Origin: SLQH01 sp964612995 | GTDB lineage: Bacteria > Planctomycetota > UBA11346 | Length of the DNA: 33,436 nt | Assembly (NCBI GenBank): GCA_964612995.1 | Contig: CAZTGE010000035.1 | Span: 1-33,436 of the forward strand | Direction of reading: 5' to 3' | Shown: piece after piece, positions 15,057-23,038 of the stretch | Numbering within the stretch: position 1 is the stretch's first letter | Layout of the letters: every line of letters starts with the position of its first letter | Position numbers and translations under genes: made by a program | The notes under the pieces: model-generated | Told to the model about the DNA's origin: nothing | What the model saw: the letters and a program-made list of their open reading frames with translations, nothing else | The model's database searches: none

Positions 15057-15580
15057 AGACCTTTGGCGGACCGGTCCTGTTCCTGGACCGTAACGATATC
15101 AACACCGACGAGATCATTCCGGCGAAGTATCTGACCGAGGTGAAGAAGGAGGCGCTCGCGCCCTACCTGCTCGAGGATCTCGATCTGCCCGGTTTCGATC
15201 CGCAGGGCGCGGCGCTGCGCGCGGCGCGGGTCATCGTCACGCGTGACAACTTCGGCTGCGGATCCTCGCGCGAACACGCGCCCTGGGCGCTCGAGGTCAA
15301 CGGCATCACCTGCGTGGTCGCCAGCGGTTTCGCTCGCATCTTCCGCCAGAACATGTTCAACGGCGGGATGCTGGCGGTCGAGCTCGAGGCCGAACAGATC
15401 GATCGCCTGTTCGGCCTCGCCGGGGATCCGGTCGACTGCAACATCGATTTCGCCGCGCGCGAGCTGGTGTTCACCCGGGCCGATGGAGACGTGCTGCGCT
15501 GCGGTTTCAGCCTGAGCGAGTTCGACGCCGCCTTGGTCGAGGCGGGCGGCTGGGTCGAATTCGCCGACGCCCGCTACTGA
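15053..15580 (+). CDS. leuD: 3-isopropylmalate dehydratase small subunit
   Basis: A 175-residue small (swivelling) subunit that completes isopropylmalate isomerase with the leuC product. The family blocks are clear: FLDRNDINTDEIIPAKYLTE at the N-terminus, the substrate-binding loop DNFGCGSSREHAPWAL, and SGFARIFRQNMFNGGM. The length fits the short LeuD type that partners LeuC2. I chose ATG 15053 because AAAAAGGAAA lies just upstream and the family N-terminus (MKTFGGPVLFLDRNDINTD) begins there; the open frame reaching back to 14702 is translated repeat. The repeat array directly upstream separates the two subunit genes by 427 bp. Confidence 0.95.
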   Translation: MKTFGGPVLFLDRNDINTDEIIPAKYLTEVKKEALAPYLLEDLDLPGFDPQGAALRAARVIVTRDNFGCGSSREHAPWALEVNGITCVVASGFARIFRQNMFNGGMLAVELEAEQIDRLFGLAGDPVDCNIDFAARELVFTRADGDVLRCGFSLSEFDAALVEAGGWVEFADARY

Positions 15581-15601
15581 TCCTCGCCACAGCTGCCGAC
15601 A

Positions 15602-15618
15602 CCGGGCCTGGAGCCCGG
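15602..15618 (+). terminator. Hairpin after leuD, possible terminator
   Basis: CCGGGC - CTGGA - GCCCGG forms a perfect 6-bp GC stem 21 bases after the leuD stop. There is only a short TTT nearby and no T-tract directly after the stem, so it is a weak candidate. Confidence 0.35.
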
Positions 15619-15628
15619 ACCGGAGCTT

Positions 15629-15637
15629 TGGTATGCT
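15629..15637 (+). promoter_or_regulatory. Possible extended -10 promoter for the gene at 15669
   Basis: TGGTATGCT matches an extended -10 (TG-n-TAtgcT). It lies 31 bp before the start codon, just after the leuD hairpin. No good -35 box is seen. This is a guess from base pattern only. Confidence 0.2.
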
Positions 15638-15668
15638 GGACCTCTGACCCCGCGGGGCGGAGGTGTGC

Positions 15669-16466
15669 ATGCATGAGCCCTTCCTGATCGAGCTCGCAGA
15701 CGACACGCCGCAGGCGGTGGCCGCGGGCCTGGCCGGGCTGGTCGCGCTGCTCGGCGACCCCGCGGCGCTGGCGGCGCAACTCGATGACGAGGGAGCGCTC
15801 GCGGTGCGGGTGATCGGGGCCGACGGTCAGCTGCTCAAGTTGCCCGGGCGCCGACGCGCGAGCAACGCATCTTCGGAGCAGACCCTGTATCGCCGCGCCG
15901 CTGGCGACTCCGCCGGCCGGGCCCGACTCGCCGAGCTGGTGGATGCGGTGGCGCAGCGCAACGCCGAGCAAGCGGATGCCGTCCTGCGCGACGGCGGGGG
16001 TGCCTACTTCGGTCAGGCGCCGCTGGAGATGCTCATCCCGGCGGGTGCGGCGGCCCTGGCGCTGTGCGAGCGTTGGCTGCTCGCGCTCGATCCGCTCGCC
16101 GACGGCGATGAGGGCGATCTGCTGCACACGGCGGTCGCGAGCCATGGCTGGTGCCCGGCCACCTATCGGTTGGTGCTGGCGCGTCCGTTGATCCGTCCCG
16201 GGCCGAACGCGATCTCCGATCTGTGGGACTGCTGTCACAGCCTCGGGCTCGAGACGGCGCTCGCGCCGGCCGCCGCGCGCGCCGCGCTGGTCGCGGCGGG
16301 GGCGGAGCTGATCGCCGCGTACGCCGGGAGCGCACCAACGGCGGCGGTGGGAAGGGTGCTCGCGCATCCTGCGGCGGGCTGCCACCCGCGTCTGCGCCTG
16401 GCGCTGGGCGAGCTGCTGGCTCAACCGCGCGCGAAGCGATCGCTCTCCGGTTCCAGCGGCAGATGA
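15669..16466 (+). CDS. Hypothetical cytosolic protein, alanine-rich
   Basis: A 265-residue protein with no signal peptide or membrane helix. It starts MHEPFLIELADDTPQAVAAG, with GGAGG five bases before the ATG at 15669. It is rich in Ala and Leu and looks alpha-helical, with segments such as ALALCERWLLALDPLADGD, PNAISDLWDCCHSLGLE and LRLALGELLAQP. The sequence holds three Cys (CERW and DCCHS) without a metal-binding spacing. I do not recognise the family. Its last 46 bp overlap the 3' end of the converging gene at 16421, so one of the two ends may be over-extended. Confidence 0.6.
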   Translation: MHEPFLIELADDTPQAVAAGLAGLVALLGDPAALAAQLDDEGALAVRVIGADGQLLKLPGRRRASNASSEQTLYRRAAGDSAGRARLAELVDAVAQRNAEQADAVLRDGGGAYFGQAPLEMLIPAGAAALALCERWLLALDPLADGDEGDLLHTAVASHGWCPATYRLVLARPLIRPGPNAISDLWDCCHSLGLETALAPAAARAALVAAGAELIAAYAGSAPTAAVGRVLAHPAAGCHPRLRLALGELLAQPRAKRSLSGSSGR

Positions 16467-16885
16467 TCGCTTCGCACGGCCGTGGGAGGCGGTAGCCGAT
16501 CGGCGTGCGGTGTTTCGGGCGCTGGCCCCGGGGCTACCAGTCGGGCGAGCAGCGCCACCGGGGCATCGGTATCGGCCGCAGCGAGTTCGGCCAGGCGTCG
16601 GTGGACGGCGACGGTCCCGGGGTCGGTCGGCGGAAAGTGGCGCTCGAAGCGGGCGCACACCAGCTGGCGCCGGCGCTGGCGGCACCGGCGGCGGATCAGC
16701 AACCCGGCGCCGAGGCCGAAGGCGAATGCAGGCAGGACCGCCGCGGGCGGCGGCAGCAGCTGCCAGAGGGCCACGCCGATCGCCATGGCGAGGCCCAGCG
16801 CCGGCAGCACGATAACCGGCAGGTCGTGGCGCTCGTGGAGGGATGCGGCCAGGGTCTGCAGACAGGCGGTGAGGCTGTCGGCCAC
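16421..16885 (-). CDS. Membrane protein with two helices, function unknown
   Basis: A 154-residue protein. Residues ~22-43 (LPVIVLPALGLAMAIGVALWQLL) and ~47-64 (AAVLPAFAFGLGAGLLI) are membrane helices, followed by a very basic stretch (RRRCRQRRRQ) and a soluble Pro/Ala-rich C-terminus. The start is GTG 16885, ten bases after the stop of the gene at 16896, so the two form a small operon. The C-terminal coding sequence overlaps the converging gene at 15669. No family is recognised; the basic stretch after helix 2 suggests both ends face the cytoplasm. Confidence 0.55.
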   Translation of the reverse strand: MADSLTACLQTLAASLHERHDLPVIVLPALGLAMAIGVALWQLLPPPAAVLPAFAFGLGAGLLIRRRCRQRRRQLVCARFERHFPPTDPGTVAVHRRLAELAAADTDAPVALLARLVAPGPAPETPHADRLPPPTAVRSDHLPLEPESDRFARG

Positions 16886-16895
16886 GGTTCCGGGC

Positions 16896-17183
16896 TCAGA
16901 TGCCCTTGCGGGCGAAGGCGCGATCGATGACGCCTGCGAGGTGGGGCTGGGCCTGGCCGAGCACCGTGGCCTCGCCGTGGACGGCGGTGAAGAAGTCGGC
17001 CCCGCTGTCGGTCGGCTTGATGCCGAGGCAGACGAAGTCCATGCCGCTGAGCACTACCTGCACCGCCTTGATCTGATCCTCGCTCAAGTCCTCCCAACGC
17101 ACTGGACCGGCCGGCGCTTCGGGGGTCGCTTGTTCGTCGGACCCGTCGCCGGAGCCGGGAAAACGGATGATGTTCTCGCTCAT
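16896..17183 (-). CDS. Small hypothetical protein
   Basis: A 95-residue soluble protein. After a flexible acidic N-terminus (MSENIIRFPGSGDGSDEQ) a compact region follows: VRWEDLSEDQIKAVQVVLSG, then CLGIKPTDSGADFFTAVHGE and VIDRAFARKGI. The mixed helix-strand pattern looks like a genuine small domain, but I cannot name it. It is first in a two-gene unit with the membrane protein at 16421. Its ATG (17183) lies only 6 bp from an opposite-strand ATG (17190), leaving no room for leaders if both are used. Confidence 0.6.
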   Translation of the reverse strand: MSENIIRFPGSGDGSDEQATPEAPAGPVRWEDLSEDQIKAVQVVLSGMDFVCLGIKPTDSGADFFTAVHGEATVLGQAQPHLAGVIDRAFARKGI

Positions 17184-17219
17184 GGTATCATGGTGAGGCA
17201 GCGGGGATCGGGGCAAGCG

Positions 17220-18419
17220 ATGCGGTGTGGGCGATCGGGAAGGGGCCGCGACCAGAGGCCTGTACTGCGGCTGCTGTACCTGGTGCCGCTGCTGCTCGGC
17301 GCCTGCCTGCGCCATGACCCCGGATTCGCCCTGCCGCCGGTGCGGCCGTTGGCCGTGGACGGGCAACGGGTGGTGCTGCTCACCCGCCGCGGTCTGCTCC
17401 CGGAGGCCGCTCCGCGTGTGGCCATGGCCGAGGCGGTGCTGGTGCTGGTGCCGGGGGTCGAGGATCTGCCCGTGGGCCACCGCACGGTGCTGCTCGAACA
17501 GATCCGTCAGCGCGCGGATTGCGAGCTGGCGCTGTATTTCGATTGGGGGCGAGGTCTGGGGCGGCGTATCGTTTTCGATGCCGCGACCGATGGCGCCGCC
17601 GGGGCCCTGGCGAACTGGCTCGCCGGCCCGGGGCGGCCGCCCCGGGTCCACGTGCTGGCGCACAGCGCGGGAACGGTGGTGGTCAACAAGGCGGCGCGCC
17701 TGCTCGCCGCGCGCGACGCACCGCCGACGGTGGCCTTCGACCGGGTCCTGTTCGTTGGCACGCCCCTGCGCGCCGACGAGCCGCTGGCCGCGTTGCGCGC
17801 GCGCAGCGCATCGGTGCTCAACCTGTATTCCCAGCTCGACAAGGTCTCGCGCAATCTCAGCGCTGCCGACGGACACCTGCACGCGCTCGGCGATGCCGGC
17901 AATGTGCGGCTCAGCCGCAGCCTCGGTGGCCGCCTGACGCGGCACGATGGCTTCCTGGCCAACGACCCCGAGATGTGGTTGCGGTACGGCTGGTATTTCC
18001 GTCACGGCACTCTGCCGCCGGCGCGGGTGGAGCAGCCGCTGTGCGATCGGCCGCGTGCGTGGTGGTGTCTCGCCGCGGCCGTCGTCGCGGGGGTGCCGGG
18101 GGCCCGGGTCCACGCTGCGTTGGCCGCCGAACGGATACTCCGGCGTGACGCGGCTTCGGCGGAGGCGCTCTACTATGCCGTCCTGCTCGCCGGGCTCGCC
18201 CAGCAGGACGACCTGTCTGCGGCGATGATCGATCTGCTCGCCACGCCCCGTCCGGCCTACCTGCGTCATGAGATCTACCGCGCGATCACCAACATGCGCG
18301 ATGGCCGGCATATCGGTTTCCTGCGCTGGGCGCGCAAACGCGATCCCGCGGCGCGGGTCGTCACCCGCGATTGCCTGCGTGAGCTCAAACGCCTGCGGGT
18401 GGTACCGGCGGATCGTTGA
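17220..18419 (+). CDS. Lipoprotein alpha/beta hydrolase
   Basis: A 399-residue protein with a basic N-terminus, a hydrophobic stretch (VLRLLYLVPLLLG) and a lipobox ending LLGAC, so probably lipid-anchored at Cys29. Residues ~70-240 look like an alpha/beta hydrolase fold: AVLVLVPGVEDLPVGHRT (first strand and oxyanion region) and the nucleophile elbow HVLAHSAGTVVVNKAA with Ser149, then FDRVLFVGTPL. The acid and His of the triad are not certain; a His in LHALGD or TRHDGFL is a candidate. The C-terminal ~130 residues are helical (RILRRDAASAEALYYAVLLAGLA). ATG 17220 was chosen to start the lipoprotein signal; ATG 17190 is also in frame. The last 35 bp overlap the converging permease gene. Confidence 0.7.
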   Translation: MRCGRSGRGRDQRPVLRLLYLVPLLLGACLRHDPGFALPPVRPLAVDGQRVVLLTRRGLLPEAAPRVAMAEAVLVLVPGVEDLPVGHRTVLLEQIRQRADCELALYFDWGRGLGRRIVFDAATDGAAGALANWLAGPGRPPRVHVLAHSAGTVVVNKAARLLAARDAPPTVAFDRVLFVGTPLRADEPLAALRARSASVLNLYSQLDKVSRNLSAADGHLHALGDAGNVRLSRSLGGRLTRHDGFLANDPEMWLRYGWYFRHGTLPPARVEQPLCDRPRAWWCLAAAVVAGVPGARVHAALAAERILRRDAASAEALYYAVLLAGLAQQDDLSAAMIDLLATPRPAYLRHEIYRAITNMRDGRHIGFLRWARKRDPAARVVTRDCLRELKRLRVVPADR

Positions 18420-19575
18420 GCGGGTCGGCGCAGTGGCGCGCGGTGTCGATGTCCTCGCCGCCGACGCCGTAGAGCGGGAGCCAGAAACTGCCGAGGGTGA
18501 CCAGCAGCACCACCGCCATCGGACCGATCACCAGGCCGGGCAGCCCGAAGGCCAACAGGCCGCCGAGCAGGCCGAGGAACAACAGGAAGCCGATCCAGGC
18601 GTCGCGCTCGTCGATGCACTGTCCGAGCAGCGTTCCCCCCCAGCTGAGCAGGACCTGGGCCGCGGCGGCCATGCCACCGAGCAGCAAGGCCTCGCCCCAG
18701 CGGCCGAGCGACCAGAACAGCACCGCCAACGGCAGCCAGATCATCGTCACCCCGACCACCGGCAACAAAGCCAGCACTGCGGCGATCAGCACCAGCGGCA
18801 CGAAGGGCAGCGCCGCTGCGCCGACGAGGTGGTCGGCGGCGTAGACGATGCCGCCGAAGACGAAACCTTTGACCAGTGCCACGGCCACGGTGTCATGCAG
18901 CAGGCGGAACACCACCTGGCGGTGGCGCCGCAACAGCCGTTCGCGCTGGGCGGCATCGAGCGGGGTGAACAGCAGCAGTTGCCGGATCAGCCGCGGTCCT
19001 TCGCTGTAGAAGAAGGCGAGGCAGATCAGCGCGAGCGCGAACTGCGCGACCAGATCGCGCCCGGCGAAGAGAAAGGAGAGGAAGCTCGGGCCGAAGTCGG
19101 CGAAATCCTGGATCCAGGCGACGATACGCTCCGGGATCCCGGCCTGGTCGAGCCCCAGCGCGGGGAAGGTGCGGTCGAGCCGGTCGACGTGCTGGGCGAG
19201 GATGCGTCGCAGTTCGCCCGCGCTGGCGGGATCGTCGCGCAGCAGGCCCCAGGCGATGGTCAGTGTCAGCTGGGCCGAGCCGATCAACAGCACGATCGGC
19301 AAGGCGAGGATCGCGACCAGGGCGAGGGTGGCCGCGATTCCGGCCAGCCGACGGCGGGTCCGCTCTCCGAGCCAGGGCGCCCAGCGGGTCAGCCGGCGAT
19401 CGATCGGGGCGAAGAGCAACGGCGTGGTCAGCAGCGCGAGCGAGGATCCGAGCAGGAGCGGTTCGGCCAGCGGCAGGAACACCCGGGCGACCACCCACAC
19501 CACGCCGGCCAGCAAGCCCATCAACAACAGATGCGGCATCCAGCGGCGCAGGACATCATGCGGATCGGCTGGCAT
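18385..19575 (-). CDS. AI-2E family permease
   Basis: A 396-residue inner-membrane protein of the AI-2E exporter family (YdiK/TqsA/PerM type), whose members export autoinducer-2 or move ions or other solutes. The layout fits: about eight helices, with a helix pair at ~13-55 (LLLMGLLAGVVWVVARVFLP), a longer soluble section at ~110-170 (QHVDRLDRTFPALGLDQAG), then ALALICLAFFYSEGPRLIRQ. The C-terminal block includes LLPVVGVTMIWLPLAVLFW, ending FGLPGLVIGPMAVVLLVTL. The match of the family G-x-x-GP-x block near the C-terminus is good. The substrate cannot be told from sequence. It is convergent with the hydrolase gene (35-bp overlap), and the region 19576-19741 upstream holds the export-operon hairpin. 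Confidence 0.88.
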   Translation of the reverse strand: MPADPHDVLRRWMPHLLLMGLLAGVVWVVARVFLPLAEPLLLGSSLALLTTPLLFAPIDRRLTRWAPWLGERTRRRLAGIAATLALVAILALPIVLLIGSAQLTLTIAWGLLRDDPASAGELRRILAQHVDRLDRTFPALGLDQAGIPERIVAWIQDFADFGPSFLSFLFAGRDLVAQFALALICLAFFYSEGPRLIRQLLLFTPLDAAQRERLLRRHRQVVFRLLHDTVAVALVKGFVFGGIVYAADHLVGAAALPFVPLVLIAAVLALLPVVGVTMIWLPLAVLFWSLGRWGEALLLGGMAAAAQVLLSWGGTLLGQCIDERDAWIGFLLFLGLLGGLLAFGLPGLVIGPMAVVLLVTLGSFWLPLYGVGGEDIDTARHCADPLNDPPVPPAGV

Positions 19576-19677
19576 CGGATCCAGGCTAGTCCCGTGCCTT
19601 GCGAATAGCCATCAGAAGTCCGAGCGGCGCGGCGTATCCTACCGCATTGGGCGGCAGCGCGGACGTCGCCTCGCCCC

Positions 19678-19719
19678 GACCCGACAGGGCCGCACCCGGA
19701 GGCGCGGCCCTGTCGGGTC
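19678..19719 (-). terminator. Strong stem-loop after the secDF operon
   Basis: A perfect 16-bp stem, GACCCGACAGGGCCGC (19678-19693) pairing with 19704-19719, with a 10-nt loop. It lies 22 bp beyond the secDF stop and is the obvious end point for the minus-strand transcript. There is no T-run on the minus side, so termination may not be purely intrinsic. Confidence 0.7.
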
Positions 19720-19741
19720 TTCCTTGCTGTCCGGCTTGGCG

Positions 19742-22700
19742 CTACTCGGGGCGCTCGACCTCGGGATCGATCACGTCGTCCGCGTCGGCATCCACCTGCT
19801 CGGCGGCCGGGTCGACGGCCATCGCCTTGATCTTGCGACCGCGGGTCAGCGCCAGGAGCACCGGCGAGGCGATGAAGATCGAGGAGTAGGTGCCCAGCAG
19901 CAGGCCGATCAGCAGGGTGGCGCTGAACGCGGCCACGCCCTCGCCGCCGAAGAAGAACAGGATCACCACCACCAGCATGGTCGTCGCGGTGGTCAGCAGG
20001 GTCCGGCTCATGGTCTGGGCGATCGAGATGTCGATGGTCTCGGCCAGCGGTTTGGCCAGCTTGCGGACGTTCTCGCGGATGCGGTCGAAGACCACGATCG
20101 TATCGTTGAGCGAGTAGCCGATGATCGTCAGCAGCGCCGCGACCACCGTCAGGTCGATGCGCACGCCGAAGAGCGCGAGCAGACCGACGGTGATGGTCAC
20201 GTCGTGGACCAGGGCGGCGATCGCGCCGATGCCGTAGATGAACTCGAAGCGGGCGGCGATGTAGGCCAGGATCGCGGCGATCGAGATCAGCATCGCCAGC
20301 AGGGCCGCGAGCTTCATCTGGCTTGCCACCTGCGGCGAGAACGACTGGCTCGAGGGGAAGGGCTGGTTGACGGTGATGTCGTTGTTGGCCAGTGCTTCGA
20401 TCGACCGGTCGTAGAACTCGCCAGCCACCGCCACTCGGTGGTTGGCAGCCGGCGTGGCCTCGCCGCCGAAGAGGGTGAGCAGGCGCTGGCCGACCGGGCC
20501 GGTACGTGCGGGCTCCTCGAGCGTGGTCGGCGCGGTGGCGAAGGTCACGTCGAAGGCGACGCTGTCTGCGCGCTCCGGCCCGGGGCGGACGGTGATCTCG
20601 CTGATGGTGTTGCGTCGGGCCAGCAGCTCCTGCACCGCGGCCAGGTCGGCAGGCTCCGGCGGCGCGAGCGTGGCCAGAACCAGATGCAGGCGCTCGGGCT
20701 GGTCCTCATCCCAGGCGGCGCTGATGACCTGGCTGCCCGGTGCTGGCACCAGGCTCTCGCCTTCCTTGGTGAAGGCCGCGCGGAAGTGACGCCGGATCTC
20801 GAACTGCCGGTTCTCGATCTGTTCGGTGAGCTTGTCGATGTCGCGATCCAGCGGCTGCAGCTCCTCGCGGCGGATGCGTGCGGCCTCGCTCGGCTGGTCC
20901 TCCTGCAGGCGGTCGGCCTCGCGTCGCAGTTCGACCCGACGCTCTTCGAGCTCCGCGCGTTCGGCCTCGAGCGCGGCGCTCCGCTCGTCCGGACCCTTGA
21001 ACATCCACTGCTGGCTGCCGGCGTCGCCGAGGACGCCGAACTCCTCGTAGTAGGGAAGTACCTGGATCCGGCCCGGGTTGAGGATCGCGCGTTCGTCGGG
21101 GGCGGCCTGATGGTAGTCGCGCAGCTGCTGCTTGACCGCGGAGATGGTCAGCGGTTCGGTGAAGGTCACCTGGACCTGGACGCCGCCGGTGAAATCGATG
21201 TCGAAGTTGTCGTTCATCCGGTCCTTGCCGGCGAAGAAGGCGATGCCGACGAGCAACAGGAGCCCGGACAGCGCGAAGGCGTACTTGCGCGCGGCGGTGT
21301 AGGGCAGGCGCAGTTCGCCGAGGTTGCGCACGTGACAGCTGCGGTTCTTGCTGAACAGCAGGTTGGTCAGGAACCGGCCGACGTAGATGGCGCTGAACAT
21401 CGAGGTCAGGATGCCGATCATCAGCGTCAGGCCGAAGCCCTGGACCGGGCCGGTGCCGACGAAGTAGAGCACCAGCGCGGTGAGGAAGGTGGTCAGGTTG
21501 GCATCGAAGATGGTGATGAAGGCGCGTGAATAGGCGCGGTCGATGTTCGAGAACAGGTCGGAATCGGCCTTCATCTCTTCGCGTAATCGTTCGAAGATGA
21601 GGATGTTGGCGTCGACCGCCATGCCGACGGTCAGCACCAGACCGGCGATGCCGGGCAGGGTGAGGGTGGCACCGAAGAGTGAGAGCACGACGAAGATCAG
21701 GCCGATACAGGTCACCAGGCTGGCCACGGCGACGGTGCCCAGGCGCCACCAGTAATAGGCGATCATCCCGCCGAGGATCAGCAGTAGCGAGATGGCCATC
21801 GCCCAGCCGGCCTTGCTGATGGTCTGCTCACCGAGGCTGGGGCCGACGACCCGCTGCGAGAGGATCCGCGGGGTGCGCTTGAGCGCGCCGGCGGTGACCA
21901 CCTCGATCAGGCTGTCGCGTTCGGCTGCGGTGAACGAGCCGGTGATCACGCAGCTCTTGCTCGATGGGTTGACGATGGTCGGCGCCGATTGCACCACCTG
22001 ATCGAAACAGATCGAGATGCGCCCGGTGCCGGTGTTGCTGCCCTTGGGGCCGCGCTCGTAGACGTCGGTGGTGAACCGGCTGTTCTTGGTCGCGCCGAGG
22101 CCGGTGAAGGTGATGCCGACCGCCGCGCGGCCCTGGTCCATGGTCGGGTAGGCCCGGGCCACGTCCTCGCCGGCCAGCTGGAGCGGGCCGAGGTGGTAGA
22201 AGGTGGTCGGCTCGGCCCCGGTGAACGCGGGTTTCTCGGGGTAGATCACGTCGTTGATGCCGAAGTTGATGCCCTCGCCGAAGTCGTAGCGGCCGTTCTC
22301 CTGGCGCACGATCATGCCCTCGCGGATGGCCGAGAGCCCGTACTGCTGTTTGACCTCACGGAATTCGAGCACGCCGGCGGTCTCGAGCACCTTGCGGGTG
22401 GCGGCGGCGTCGGCGGGGGTGCCGCCGGGAATGACCACCTGCACGTCGCCATTGGACAGGCGGAAGACCTGCGGTTCGGTCAGACCGCGCGCGTCGAGGC
22501 GGTTGCGGAGGATCGACACCTCCTGGGCGGTGGCCTCCTGCGCCTCGTTGTTGGCATCGTAGAGGCGGGTGATGAATTCGACCCCGCCGCGCAGGTCGAT
22601 GCCCAGGTTGACGTGGAACAGCCCGCGGCGCGGGTTCTGGTGTTCGTAGGAGCGGGCCTGGATCCGTTTCTCGGCCGCCTGGGAGTGCTCGGGATCCTCG

Positions 22701-23035
22701 AGCTCGAACACCAGATTGTTGGCGTTGTTGGTCTTGATCGGACCTGCGAGCGGGATCGGTTCGGGCCAGGTGTCCTCCCACAGCCCCTTGTCGCCCAGGC
22801 GCGTGCCGAGGGCGTCACGGACCTGCTCGACCAGCGAGTCGACATTGATGCCCTTCTCGGGGATCAGCTGGACCGGTTGGCCGGAGACGTCCCGGAAGAC
22901 GACCTCTACGGCCCCAGCCTCCACATCGGCCGTCGCGCGGAGGGTCTGGCTGCCGACCAAAACCTTGTTCTGCAGCACCAGCAGGACGAGCGCGGTGGCC
23001 AGGACGAAAACAATGAGCAGGAAACGGCGGATCAT
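19742..23035 (-). CDS. secDF: Fused protein translocase subunit SecDF
   Basis: A 1097-residue fusion of SecD and SecF, the proton-driven partner of SecYEG that pulls exported proteins across the membrane. SecD part: first helix (RRFLLIVFVLATALVLLVL), periplasmic domain with the GIDLRGGVEF block (145-154), then the channel helices with AVDANILIFERLREE (~473-487). SecF part: second anchor (~585-602), the DIDFTGGVQVQVTF block (~612-625), and channel helices with the GYSLNDTIVVFDRIREN block near the C-terminus. Between the SecF DFTGG block and its conserved core there is a charged coiled-coil insertion (~685-750). A strong GGAGGAG precedes ATG 23035, and only 3 bp separate it from the SecD-like gene's stop. 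The gene is the last of the export operon. Confidence 0.96.
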   Translation of the reverse strand: MIRRFLLIVFVLATALVLLVLQNKVLVGSQTLRATADVEAGAVEVVFRDVSGQPVQLIPEKGINVDSLVEQVRDALGTRLGDKGLWEDTWPEPIPLAGPIKTNNANNLVFELEDPEHSQAAEKRIQARSYEHQNPRRGLFHVNLGIDLRGGVEFITRLYDANNEAQEATAQEVSILRNRLDARGLTEPQVFRLSNGDVQVVIPGGTPADAAATRKVLETAGVLEFREVKQQYGLSAIREGMIVRQENGRYDFGEGINFGINDVIYPEKPAFTGAEPTTFYHLGPLQLAGEDVARAYPTMDQGRAAVGITFTGLGATKNSRFTTDVYERGPKGSNTGTGRISICFDQVVQSAPTIVNPSSKSCVITGSFTAAERDSLIEVVTAGALKRTPRILSQRVVGPSLGEQTISKAGWAMAISLLLILGGMIAYYWWRLGTVAVASLVTCIGLIFVVLSLFGATLTLPGIAGLVLTVGMAVDANILIFERLREEMKADSDLFSNIDRAYSRAFITIFDANLTTFLTALVLYFVGTGPVQGFGLTLMIGILTSMFSAIYVGRFLTNLLFSKNRSCHVRNLGELRLPYTAARKYAFALSGLLLLVGIAFFAGKDRMNDNFDIDFTGGVQVQVTFTEPLTISAVKQQLRDYHQAAPDERAILNPGRIQVLPYYEEFGVLGDAGSQQWMFKGPDERSAALEAERAELEERRVELRREADRLQEDQPSEAARIRREELQPLDRDIDKLTEQIENRQFEIRRHFRAAFTKEGESLVPAPGSQVISAAWDEDQPERLHLVLATLAPPEPADLAAVQELLARRNTISEITVRPGPERADSVAFDVTFATAPTTLEEPARTGPVGQRLLTLFGGEATPAANHRVAVAGEFYDRSIEALANNDITVNQPFPSSQSFSPQVASQMKLAALLAMLISIAAILAYIAARFEFIYGIGAIAALVHDVTITVGLLALFGVRIDLTVVAALLTIIGYSLNDTIVVFDRIRENVRKLAKPLAETIDISIAQTMSRTLLTTATTMLVVVILFFFGGEGVAAFSATLLIGLLLGTYSSIFIASPVLLALTRGRKIKAMAVDPAAEQVDADADDVIDPEVERPE

Positions 23036-23038
23036 GTG

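Noticed and set aside
13234..15117. A 627-residue minus-strand frame across leuC and the repeats
   Set aside because: It is antisense to leuC and to the repeat, with no domain or start context.
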